A DNA stretch of 10,661 bases from Bacteroidales bacterium (GTDB lineage: Bacteria; Bacteroidota; Bacteroidia; Bacteroidales; JAADGE01): contig JANTGL010000069.1 in the NCBI GenBank assembly GCA_024762915.1, forward strand, positions 1 through 10,661, given 5' to 3'. A program made the translations under genes and the position numbers. Positions 1 through 7,700 of the stretch are shown one piece after another. A model generated the notes under the pieces. The model had not been told where the DNA came from, made no database searches, and was given only the letters and a program-made list of their open reading frames with translations. The first letter of the stretch is position 1, and each line of letters starts with the position of its first letter.

Positions 1-847
1 AGATAAAAAGTGCTATTTGTATCCAAAATCCGGGACGTTTAAAATAATTCAAAGCCCGTTTATATTTCAGCAAAACAAAAGAAACATACAACAAAGTAAA
101 TACGGAAGCCGTTATCAGCGAAAACATATTCGTAACGGCAAGAATTAAAATAATTCCGGCAATATGGAAAATTAAAAAAAGTAAAGAACGGTTTTTTTCG
201 TCGGGATGCACGACATCTTTTGTGAGGTCGAATTCGATATTGTTTTCGGGAACATAAGCGACTTTCATTTTAAGTGCTTTTTTGCCGATAATCAGTCCGA
301 TTACGGCAGCAATTATTCCCAAAATAACATAAAATGAAGTTAGGATACTCAATGCTTGAATAAAATTTAAATTCTCAACTTTCAATTGTTTTATCAGAAA
401 GAAGTAAAGATTTTCGGTAATTTTCACCAAATCTAACCCGTAGATAATCAGCAAAGTGGCAAATTTATGAATAACAACGCTGTAAAGTGCAAAAATTCCG
501 CCGGCAAAATAAGCGAACACGTTTCTTCCGAAAATTGTAACGGCAAATTCAAATAACAATGCTTCCAAAAAAATTCCGGTCATCGGACCGATTAATATGG
601 CACTCGGCGAAACCGATTTCATCATGGCAGCAATTAATCCGGCACGCCAAAAAAGACTTTTATCTTTCCATATTTGTCCAAATGCAACCAGTAAGCTAAT
701 TCCGAGAACAGCTAAAATCGTTCCCGACATCGGCATACGAATATTATGAAAAAAACTGCCGACAATAATTTCGACACTTCCCCACAAACTTCCGAGAACA
801 GCAGCTTTAAGCCAAATATCTTTTATTTTCTTTTTATAAATTTGCAT
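1..847 (-). CDS. Polytopic inner-membrane protein, partial (C-terminus beyond left edge)
   Basis: An open frame on the minus strand begins at ATG 847 and stays open for 282 codons to the window edge. An in-frame TAA lies four codons upstream, so ATG 847 is the only reasonable start. The protein is very hydrophobic. Likely membrane segments lie near residues 13-33, 41-60, 67-105 (probably two), 111-138, 163-189, 220-239 and 241-262. A charged loop at about 190-220 separates two hydrophobic halves. The first half carries short glycine and proline motifs (GSLWGSVE, SPSAILIGPMTG) that vaguely recall small-molecule or ECF-type S-component transporters, but I cannot name the family. The gene overlaps the end of the DUF364 gene by 14 bp (834-847), so translation is probably coupled. 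The context suggests a role shared with the DUF364 protein and the MFS transporter, perhaps in handling a metal or cofactor; that is inference. The coding assignment is firm, the function is not. Confidence 0.8.
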   Translation of the reverse strand, partial: MQIYKKKIKDIWLKAAVLGSLWGSVEIIVGSFFHNIRMPMSGTILAVLGISLLVAFGQIWKDKSLFWRAGLIAAMMKSVSPSAILIGPMTGIFLEALLFEFAVTIFGRNVFAYFAGGIFALYSVVIHKFATLLIIYGLDLVKITENLYFFLIKQLKVENLNFIQALSILTSFYVILGIIAAVIGLIIGKKALKMKVAYVPENNIEFDLTKDVVHPDEKNRSLLFLIFHIAGIILILAVTNMFSLITASVFTLLYVSFVLLKYKRALNYFKRPGFWIQIALFI

Positions 848-1556
848 TTTGAGAACTTAACAAAGCAACTTTTTTACCGTAATTTTTCAGGCAATTGGTT
901 CCTTCATTTTTTTTAATCAAATCAATAACAATGTCTTTATTTTGGTCGAAAATTGTCCCGAAAATACCCGCTATTCCGTAATAATCAAAAAAATCTTCCG
1001 ATAAAGGCACCGACGGACCGATAAGAAAGACCGAACAATCTTTTTTAACTTCTTTTACAATATCTCCGAACGTATTATTAATCAGAGAAGTACCTGTAAG
1101 AATTACCGAATTTGCTACCCTCAAATATTCCGTCAGAAGGTCTTGTTTTACAATAAACTTTTCGTTTGAATTAAAATCAAAAACAAAAGGTTCAATATCA
1201 ATTTTAAGAAGTTTGTTATACATCGGCTCGGAGTAACCTATCATTACGATATTTTTGTACTTTTTGAAATCAATCACCTCAAAAATATCATCTTTTCTTG
1301 CCGGTAATTTTTTATTATTCAAAACGGTATTGATATACGCAAGCAAAAAAAGCCTGTTTGTACCATTTTGAATATCAGACAAATCAGAATTATTAAAATC
1401 GAAGTTCTTAACATTAAAAATATTCGCCGCCAAACCTATATTTCCGTTTTTCAGTACAACGCAAGCATACTTTTCTCCGATAATAAAATCTTTTACCTTT
1501 CTTAAATCAACTTTATTTTTTCCGGTAAATAATGATATAGGGTCAAAATTTTTCAC
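834..1556 (-). CDS. DUF364 (putative heavy-metal chelation) Rossmann-like protein
   Basis: A 240-residue soluble protein with no signal peptide or membrane segment. The C-terminal half resembles the DUF364/PF04016 Rossmann-like domain: GYSEP at residues 107-111, TGTSLINNT at 154-162, IGPSVPL at 179-185 and GIFGT at 197-201, matching the family pattern of a TGT-S loop followed by a GPS-P loop. Residues 1-95 would be the smaller N-terminal domain (DUF4213-like). Structural work on the family suggested an enolase-like plus Rossmann-like fold with a possible heavy-metal chelation role; no reaction is established. The start codon is GTG (1554-1556), and the next methionine is residue 105, inside the conserved fold, so GTG is the best start. 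The upstream MFS stop TAA (1563-1565) lies in the same frame three codons before this GTG, so ribosomes could re-initiate directly. The 3' end overlaps the next gene by 14 bp. Family assignment is moderately firm; the substrate is unknown. Confidence 0.75.
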   Translation of the reverse strand: MKNFDPISLFTGKNKVDLRKVKDFIIGEKYACVVLKNGNIGLAANIFNVKNFDFNNSDLSDIQNGTNRLFLLAYINTVLNNKKLPARKDDIFEVIDFKKYKNIVMIGYSEPMYNKLLKIDIEPFVFDFNSNEKFIVKQDLLTEYLRVANSVILTGTSLINNTFGDIVKEVKKDCSVFLIGPSVPLSEDFFDYYGIAGIFGTIFDQNKDIVIDLIKKNEGTNCLKNYGKKVALLSSQNANL

Positions 1557-1562
1557 AAATAT

Positions 1563-2792
1563 TTATTCTTTTCTGAGGAAAAAACTAATTCCGAAACCGA
1601 TAATTAATAAAGCTAATGCAAAAAAAGATAAAACGGAAAAATTAAACGATTTAAAAATGACGCCTCCCAAAATCGGAAAAAACAAACCGACAGATGATAA
1701 ATTATTTTGCACGGCAACATACATCGGACGTTTATCAGCAGGTGCAATTATCAAAATTAAATTACTGAATGCCAATCGAAAACCGTCAATTGCGGCACCT
1801 ATTAAAAAATAAACTATATAAAAATACCAAAATTGATTTGCCGATAAAGAAATAATTACTGCAACTATTGCAATAAGAAAAGAAATCAAGATAACTTCCT
1901 TATTTTTATTTCTTCCGGAAAGTCGTCCCCATAAAAAATTACTTATCACGGCACCTGCCATCTGAACAGAAATAATTAATCCGACAGATTTTCCCGAAAT
2001 TCCGAATTCATCTTTAGCATGCAGAATAATGAAGGGTAAAACCAAAAACATTGCATAAGAAATTAATCTGCTGAATACTTGTAATTTCAAAGATTTATCA
2101 GAATTAAAAAGTTTAACGGCATTTTTTAAAAAAATACCGAAATTTTGCTCTTTAATCAATGTTTCATTTTTCGGTTCTTCTTTAAAAGTCCAAAAGACAG
2201 CAAACCCGACAGCCATGAGTATACCGCTGAATATAAACAAATAAGAAAAACTTTCAGGTTTTGAAAAATATTCTAAAATTAAGCCGGAAATACCGCCGCT
2301 TAAAATACCGGCAATTCCGGCTGCAATTTGTTTATAAGCAATCGCTTTACCTCGAAATTCTTTCGAAAAAGATTTGCCCATTAATTCCTGATAGTAGATA
2401 ACACCGACACCCGCAGAAAATGAAAAAAAGAACAAGAAAACGCTTATTAAAATTAAAACTAAATAATTACTGAAATCAGCAAAAAGTAAAATTGATAATC
2501 CGACAAAAAACCATGTCAAAAATCTAAAGACAAATACTTTACGTAAAGAGCCCAATACCAAAGGTTTTTCTTGTGCCTTAAAAGCCGTCCAAAGTTGCAT
2601 GATAACCGCACCACCCCTCATTAACGATGAGAGAACACCGACCAAAACTTTTCCGCCTCCGAAAAAATCAACAATTAAAGGTAAAACAGTTGAGGTATCG
2701 GCAACAGCAACGGCAACAGAAAGAAAAAAACCCTGTAAAATAAATTTCCTTCTGTTAGATTTTGAATTTATGAATTTTGAAGAATTTGGCAT
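1563..2792 (-). CDS. Major facilitator superfamily transporter
   Basis: This 409-residue protein has the usual MFS length and layout: a short basic N-terminal tail (residues 1-16), about six hydrophobic helices, a charged central loop near residues 205-240, then about six more helices ending in a short basic tail (FFLRKE). WGRLSGRNKNK in the second half resembles the MFS loop 8-9 version of the G-x-L-x-D-R-x-G-R-K motif. ARG-rich exits such as EFRGKAIAYKQ in the first half also fit MFS inter-helix loops. The substrate cannot be read from sequence. It is the first gene of a minus-strand unit: the DUF364 gene starts 6 bp after its stop, in the same frame. A promoter-like box lies 24 bp upstream of its ATG. 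Export or uptake of the compound handled by the two downstream genes is a reasonable guess, no more. Assignment to MFS is confident. Confidence 0.88.
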   Translation of the reverse strand: MPNSSKFINSKSNRRKFILQGFFLSVAVAVADTSTVLPLIVDFFGGGKVLVGVLSSLMRGGAVIMQLWTAFKAQEKPLVLGSLRKVFVFRFLTWFFVGLSILLFADFSNYLVLILISVFLFFFSFSAGVGVIYYQELMGKSFSKEFRGKAIAYKQIAAGIAGILSGGISGLILEYFSKPESFSYLFIFSGILMAVGFAVFWTFKEEPKNETLIKEQNFGIFLKNAVKLFNSDKSLKLQVFSRLISYAMFLVLPFIILHAKDEFGISGKSVGLIISVQMAGAVISNFLWGRLSGRNKNKEVILISFLIAIVAVIISLSANQFWYFYIVYFLIGAAIDGFRLAFSNLILIIAPADKRPMYVAVQNNLSSVGLFFPILGGVIFKSFNFSVLSFFALALLIIGFGISFFLRKE

Positions 2793-2815
2793 TATTTTTT
2801 CAATATAAAAAAAAG

Positions 2816-2823
2816 CAAATTTA
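2816..2823 (-). promoter_or_regulatory. Candidate -7 box for the MFS-DUF364-membrane operon
   Basis: Read on the minus strand, the bases are TAAATTTG, a perfect match to the Bacteroidota sigma-ABfr -7 consensus TAnnTTTG, 24 bp upstream of the MFS start codon. No good TTTG -33 element is visible at the expected spacing; the nearest candidate is TTTATG at 2847-2842. The box overlaps an 8-bp dyad (AATTTATG at 2818-2825 and CATAAATT at 2842-2849, 16-nt spacer) that could be an operator or chance in AT-rich DNA. Confidence 0.35.
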
Positions 2824-2909
2824 TGAAACTTATTCTATTCACATAAATTCATTCAAATTATTAAATTTCTAAAACTGTAAAATTTGATATTTTAAATTAT
2901 TATGTCGAA

Positions 2910-2943
2910 TTTAGAATATAATTAAAGTTTTTTTTTAAATTTG
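2910..2943 (+). promoter_or_regulatory. Candidate sigma-ABfr promoter for the sia-like operon
   Basis: TAAATTTG at 2936-2943 matches the Bacteroidota -7 consensus TAnnTTTG exactly. A partial -33 element, TTTAG, lies at 2910-2914 with about 21 nt between them. Transcription would begin near 2950, leaving an A-rich leader of about 30 nt before ATG 2982. The leader has no Shine-Dalgarno sequence, as is usual in this phylum. This is a consensus match only, in AT-rich DNA. Confidence 0.45.
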
Positions 2944-2981
2944 TTTTTTCAATATGAGTTAAAAATAATAAACACGCTAAA

Positions 2982-3515
2982 ATGCAAAGTCAAAGTTTAT
3001 TTACCAGAATGACCGGAAAGAATGTATTAATGTCATTTACAGGACCTTTTGATACCGAAGTCTTGTCTATTTTCGGTAAAAATATTGAAAACTCAATTTC
3101 TCAAAATAAAAAACTTAATAAATCAATTTTTAAAGTTTTTATTGAATTAGCTCAAAATGTTTCGTATTATTCGCTTGAAAAAGAAATGACTAAAAAAGGG
3201 GAGAAAGCCGGTGTCGGCACCTTTATTATTCAGGATTTTAATGATTATTATTATTTTGTTTTAGGAAATCCGATTGATGAAAGGCATGAAGCTATTTTGC
3301 GAGATAAATGCAGTCGTATTAACTCATATGACAGAGACGGACTGAGAGCATACAAAAGAGAATTAAGAAAACTGCCTCCCGGTGAAAGAGGAACCGGAAA
3401 TATCGGACTTGTACAGGCAGCCTTGGTTTCACGAAATCCTTTAGATTATACGTTTATTGAAATTAATGATAATCAAGCTTTTTATATTGTTGCCGTAAAA
3501 ATAAATAAAGAATAA
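2982..3515 (+). CDS. siaB: SiaB-family protein kinase, copy 1
   Basis: A 177-residue cytoplasmic protein of the SiaB type (DUF6272), a small GHKL-like ATP-binding kinase. The probable N-box helix is FIELAQNVSYYS, with Glu55 and Asn59 in the ExxxN arrangement seen in anti-sigma-factor kinases. GVGTF near residues 77-81, followed by a beta-rich stretch and GNP, would form the centre of the fold; GNIGLVQAALVSRNPLDY near residues 139-156 is the family's strongly conserved C-terminal segment. In Pseudomonas, SiaB phosphorylates a threonine of SiaC. A SiaC homologue lies two genes downstream. This is the first gene of a tight operon, with only one base between its stop and the next ATG, so translation is probably coupled. 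It is clearly related to the next gene: both share the N-box, the GxGT loop, a YKRE segment and NIGL...NPLD. Family assignment is confident; kinase activity is inferred. Confidence 0.85.
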   Translation: MQSQSLFTRMTGKNVLMSFTGPFDTEVLSIFGKNIENSISQNKKLNKSIFKVFIELAQNVSYYSLEKEMTKKGEKAGVGTFIIQDFNDYYYFVLGNPIDERHEAILRDKCSRINSYDRDGLRAYKRELRKLPPGERGTGNIGLVQAALVSRNPLDYTFIEINDNQAFYIVAVKINKE

Positions 3516-3516
3516 A

Positions 3517-4059
3517 ATGAATACAATTAATAAAAAATTAAGTTTAGGACAAAGTCTGTTTTCAGAAGAAATCAGAATTTCTTATAAAGGTCCCGTTGAC
3601 GGACAAATAATCACATTTTTAGCTGATTATATTTATGTAATAAATGAGTTATCTGAAAAAGCAACTCGAAAAATTTTTAAAATCTTTTTTGAATTGGCTG
3701 AAAACATTTCTAAATATTCCGCTGATAAAATAAAGCTTAAAGATGGTAAAGAAGTCGGTTCAGGAACAATTATATTAAAAGAAACCGTAAAAAATTTCAT
3801 CTTAGTTACCGGGAATCCTATTAAAAACAGTGACCTTATTCCGGTAATGGAAAACAGTAAAAATATTAACAATTTAGGACATGATGAACTTCGAGAATAT
3901 AAAAGAGAAGTTCGAAAAGATAATACGGTAAAAAAAGACAGTCCGAATATCGGGCTCATTGCTGTGGCTCTTACTTCCGGGAATCCGCTCGATATTGAGA
4001 TAAACCCGATAGATGATGAAACATCTTATTTCTCATTAGCAGTTAAAGTTGATAAATAA
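3517..4059 (+). CDS. siaB: SiaB-family protein kinase, copy 2
   Basis: This 180-residue protein is a diverged tandem paralogue of the preceding gene. It keeps the probable N-box FFELAENISKYS (Glu59, Asn63), the loop GSGTI, a central GNP, the YKREVRK segment and NIGLIAVALTSGNPLD near the C-terminus, so both copies could bind ATP. Its N-terminus is a few residues longer. The middle region differs most: copy 1 has a PPGERGTG stretch where this copy has a lysine-rich stretch. The start ATG follows the upstream stop by one base. The SiaC-type gene follows after 17 bp of A-rich sequence. Possible roles are a heterodimer partner of copy 1, a second kinase answering another signal, or a regulatory pseudo-kinase. 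The sequence does not decide between these, though the intact N-box argues against a dead copy. Family assignment is confident. Confidence 0.82.
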   Translation: MNTINKKLSLGQSLFSEEIRISYKGPVDGQIITFLADYIYVINELSEKATRKIFKIFFELAENISKYSADKIKLKDGKEVGSGTIILKETVKNFILVTGNPIKNSDLIPVMENSKNINNLGHDELREYKREVRKDNTVKKDSPNIGLIAVALTSGNPLDIEINPIDDETSYFSLAVKVDK

Positions 4060-4076
4060 TTTAAAATAAAAAATAA

Positions 4077-4478
4077 ATGGAAAATATTTATATTGAAGGT
4101 TCGCATACTAATTTTTTTGTACCTACGGTAGAATTTAATGCTGAAACAGGTGTTTGTGTCCTTTCCGGTGAATCTTTTTTGGAAGATACTATTGAATTTT
4201 ATGACCCTTTAGTACAATGGTTAGAAGAATATACCTCTGAAGTTAAAAAACCGATGACATTTGAAATAAAATTGACTTATTTTAATACAAGTACATCCAG
4301 AAGTATTCTTGACCTATTGAATATCTTGAAAGAATACGAAGATGACGGAGGAGAAATAATCGTGAATTGGCATTATGATGAAGATGATATTGACATGGAA
4401 GAAGACATAGAAGACTATATGCTTGACACAGGACTGGAAATCAACATGATACCTTTTGATGAAGATGATATGGATTAA
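4077..4478 (+). CDS. siaC: SiaC-family (DUF1987) regulatory phosphoprotein
   Basis: A 133-residue protein of the DUF1987/SiaC family, a STAS-like partner-switch protein. The hallmark segment is KLTYFNTSTSRSILDLL (residues 65-81). By comparison with Pseudomonas SiaC, the phosphorylated threonine is probably Thr71, with Ser72 and Thr73 as alternatives. Upstream landmarks also fit the family: an opening IYIEGSHTNFFVPTVEFN and an SGESF...FYDPLVQWLEEY helix. The C-terminal third is strikingly acidic (residues 100-115 and 128-133). In Pseudomonas, unphosphorylated SiaC binds and activates the diguanylate cyclase SiaD; SiaB adds the phosphate and the PP2C protein SiaA removes it. Here both kinase-type genes lie immediately upstream and a SpoIIE/PP2C phosphatase lies 277 bp downstream, but no GGDEF gene is visible, so the target is unknown. 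The xseB start follows its stop by two bases. Family assignment is highly confident. Confidence 0.9.
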   Translation: MENIYIEGSHTNFFVPTVEFNAETGVCVLSGESFLEDTIEFYDPLVQWLEEYTSEVKKPMTFEIKLTYFNTSTSRSILDLLNILKEYEDDGGEIIVNWHYDEDDIDMEEDIEDYMLDTGLEINMIPFDEDDMD

Positions 4479-4480
4479 TT

Positions 4481-4687
4481 ATGACGAAAAAAAACTTCTC
4501 TTATAATGAAGCAATTCAAGAAATTGAAGAAATTCTTTTTGAAGTTGAAAATAAGGATGTAGATATTGATGAATTATCCGACAAAGTAAAAAGAGTTTCC
4601 TTCCTAATTAATGCTTGCAAAAATAAATTACTTAAAACAGAAGAACAAATAGATAAGATTCTTGAGAATACAAATAACGATGAATAA
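4481..4687 (+). CDS. xseB: Exodeoxyribonuclease VII small subunit
   Basis: A 68-residue, almost wholly alpha-helical protein matching XseB: an N-terminal SYNEAIQEIEEIL helix, a short turn with the V-x-I-DEL pattern (family form: L-S-LEES), then a long heptad helix ending in TEEQIDKIL. XseB forms a coiled-coil hairpin that assembles on the catalytic XseA subunit; exonuclease VII degrades single-stranded DNA. The length is typical. The unusual point is the location: xseA is not adjacent, and the gene sits two bases after siaC at the end of a signalling operon. It is probably co-transcribed with the kinase genes by accident of gene order, although a different coiled-coil function cannot be excluded from 68 residues alone. 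An A-rich hairpin terminator begins within its stop codon. Confidence 0.85.
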   Translation: MTKKNFSYNEAIQEIEEILFEVENKDVDIDELSDKVKRVSFLINACKNKLLKTEEQIDKILENTNNDE

Positions 4688-4716
4688 AAAAGTATCATTT
4701 TTTTGATACTTTTTTA
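4685..4716 (+). terminator. Intrinsic terminator after xseB
   Basis: A 13-bp perfect stem pairs 4685-4697 with 4704-4716 around a six-T loop (4698-4703). Its central GTATC/GATAC core is flanked by an A-run upstream and a T-run (4710-4715) that serves as the U-tract. The 5' arm includes the xseB stop codon. It separates the small sia-like operon from the sensor gene, which starts 38 bp after the hairpin. Confidence 0.8.
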
Positions 4717-4754
4717 TTAAAATTACAACTCATTTACACGACACATTTGAACAA

Positions 4755-7700
4755 ATGAAAAAACTTTCGTTTTTGATATTAGTTTTATTTCCTTTCTTTA
4801 TAAATGCTCAAACTTTAAATAAAATAAAAAAGGACGGACAAATTAATATTGCTCTGACCGAAAGTTGGAAAAATACCGTAAATTATAAAACGGCACAAGA
4901 ATTTGCTGAATTTTTAAATGTAAAATTCAATCCGGTCTCTATTGAATGGGATGAAGTTTTTTCTCAAAACGGAAAAATTGAAACCGATTATAAAACAAAT
5001 TCTAAAATTTCATATACCCCTGATGCGCTTCAAAAATCAGATATAATTTGCGGAACAATATATGTTTTACCTTGGCGAAAAAAATTCTTTGATTTTGCAG
5101 GAATTATAGAAATAAGCGATCTTTTAATTATAAACCGAAAATTTTCTAAAAAAGTTAAAAATTATAATGACTTAAAAGGGTTAAAAATTGCTTTACTTGA
5201 AGAATCCACTTATGAAACAAACATAAAAAAAATAAATGATCAAATAGGCGGAGGAATTAAATTAATAAAAACAAAATCTGAAGACGAATCGTTAAAACTG
5301 CTAAAGGAGAATAAAGCAGACGGACTAATAACAGTCTCATTTTTAGCACTTTCTTATTTAAAAGAGGAAGAAAATTTTAAATTAGCTTTTCCTGTTAATA
5401 AACCGAAAGAAGTCGGATGGGCCGTTAAAAAAGGTCATAAAGAAATACAAAACGAGATACAAAATTTCTTTAATACAATTAAAGGAAACGGAAAGTTAGA
5501 TCAATTGTTTCGCGAACAATACGGCATTGACTATTCAACATATCTAGAAATTATTAATTCCTATTCTGCTGCAGGGAAAGATGCAAAAACACGAGATTTT
5601 GATGAAATTAAAAATTCAGGAAAAATCATTATAGCCCTGCGAGACAGAGACTTAGTATGGCATCCGAAAGGAAAAAAACAATTCAATACACTTTTAGCCG
5701 AGAGTTTTGCAAAATATCTCGGTCTCAAAGCAGAATATGTTATTACACCTAAATTTTCAAAATATTGGGAAACAAAAAACGGAAAAATAATTAAAGACAG
5801 TGCATACACTCCGGATTGGTTTAATCATTTTGATGTTGCTTGTGATTTAATTGACCCTTTGGATTGGCGATTAAAAAAAGTTGATGTTTTAGATTTTCTG
5901 CCCAATGCAAAAGTGGTAATCGGAAGAAAAGATACTAAAATTTCTTCCGTAAACGACCTTAAAAATTTAAAAGGTGTTACATCTAAAGGTTCTTCCTACG
6001 AACATACATTAGTTCAAAATAATATCACAAATTATTTTCACGATACGGGGAATAACTTTTTCAGCGATGTGATTTCAGGAAAAGCAGATTACACAATTTC
6101 AAATATATCTGTCTTTAAATTAGCTGATTATCCTGAGTTAGAAGCAAAATTTATATTGGGAGAGATTCGAAAAATGGGTTGGGCAATAAAGAAAAACCAA
6201 CCGTTGCTTCGTCAGAAAATTTTGGAATTTTTTGAATATGCACGAAAAAACGGAATTTTTGACGACTATTTTAAACATCAAGCCGGTATGACCATGCAAT
6301 CGGCTCAAAATTATCTTACAGTTCTGCATGAAACCTATCAAGAAGGTTATTTTCCCTTTGTTTTTTACGGTAAAGAGAAAGGTCTTCCTCAAGAAGATGT
6401 TTTAGCAACTTTCCAAGATAATGAAGGTTATATGTGGTTCGGAACATACTCCGGTGTCGTAAAATACAACGGACGGAAAATGAAATTGTATAATAAAGAA
6501 AGCGGATTAGCCGGAAATTCGGTTTTTGCAATTGATCAAGATAAAAGAGGAAAAATCTATTTTGCCGGACTTGACGGAATTACAATTCTGGATAAAAAAA
6601 CCGAAAAACTTTCAATAAAATTTGAAGGCATCCCTTTTAAAGGAATTTTTCTTGCCGGAAATAATGCATATTTCTACGGCGATCAAGGACTTTATATGAT
6701 TAATTCGGAAAACAAAGAGCTTTGTTTAAATAAAAAAAATAAGAATTTGCCGATCAGAATAAATTCTGTTTCAAAAAATCCGAAATCAAATCAATTTATT
6801 ATAGGTTCAGGAAACGGTATTTATCTGTACGAAAATAATATCGTGAAAAAACTTTCAGAAGATTTTTGTTTGTATGCTTATTATGACTTTGACGGAAATC
6901 TATGGTTATCAACTGAATCCGGATTTTATTTTATTGATGACATTACAAAGGGAATAAATGATTCCGAAAAAATTAATACTTCTTTAAATATTCATGATAC
7001 ACCAATTAAAAACATAAAAGAAACAAAAGACGGTTCACTTTGGTTAATTTCCGATTATAAAATTTATCAATTATTAACCTTAAAACAAAAACCGATTGTT
7101 TATGACAGTAAAATCGGTTTAATGAATCATAAAATTCTTTCTTTCTATACAGATAATGAAGAAAATTTATGGTTCGGATTTTCGGGAGGAATCCAAAAAC
7201 TTACAAATAAAAGTCTGCGTAATCTGTATCCCGAAAATTTAAACAGTACGGTAAATTCTGTTTTTAAGGATAAATCAGGAAGAGTTTGGATAGGTATGAG
7301 TTCCGGGATTCATTATATTAAAGGAAATCTGACTGATTTTTCAAAAACCTTTAAGTTTCAAAATAATTCATTTGTAATCGGTCAAACAAAAGATAAGAAT
7401 ATCTTGATTGCCGACAATAAAAACATTTATCTTGTTGACCAAAAAAATCTGAAAATTAAAAAATCAAAGGAATTTAAAAATCCCTTATTTCACTTAAATG
7501 ATATATTTGTTTCTTCCTCAAATGAGGTGTTCTTACTTACGGGAAATGCCGGGATAATCTATTACTTAAAAGATTTTAAATCTGATTTACAAACCATTGA
7601 GAATAAAAACACGACTTTATTAACTCAACTTACGGAATATAATAACAAAATAATCGGTTCAAATAATACCGGGTTGGTCGTTTTTGATTCCGGTACTTTT

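Noticed and set aside
2599..2808. Plus-strand open frame of 69 codons
   Set aside because: It lies antisense to the 5' end of the MFS gene, has no recognisable domain and is best explained as a shadow of that gene.
2818..2849. 8-bp dyad AATTTATG / CATAAATT as an operator
   Set aside because: It overlaps a candidate -7 box, but 8-bp AT-rich dyads arise easily by chance here; mentioned only within the promoter entry.
4742..4749. CACATTTG as a -7 promoter box for the sensor
   Set aside because: One mismatch to TAnnTTTG, no -33 element, and only 5 bp before the ATG, so a transcript would be essentially leaderless.
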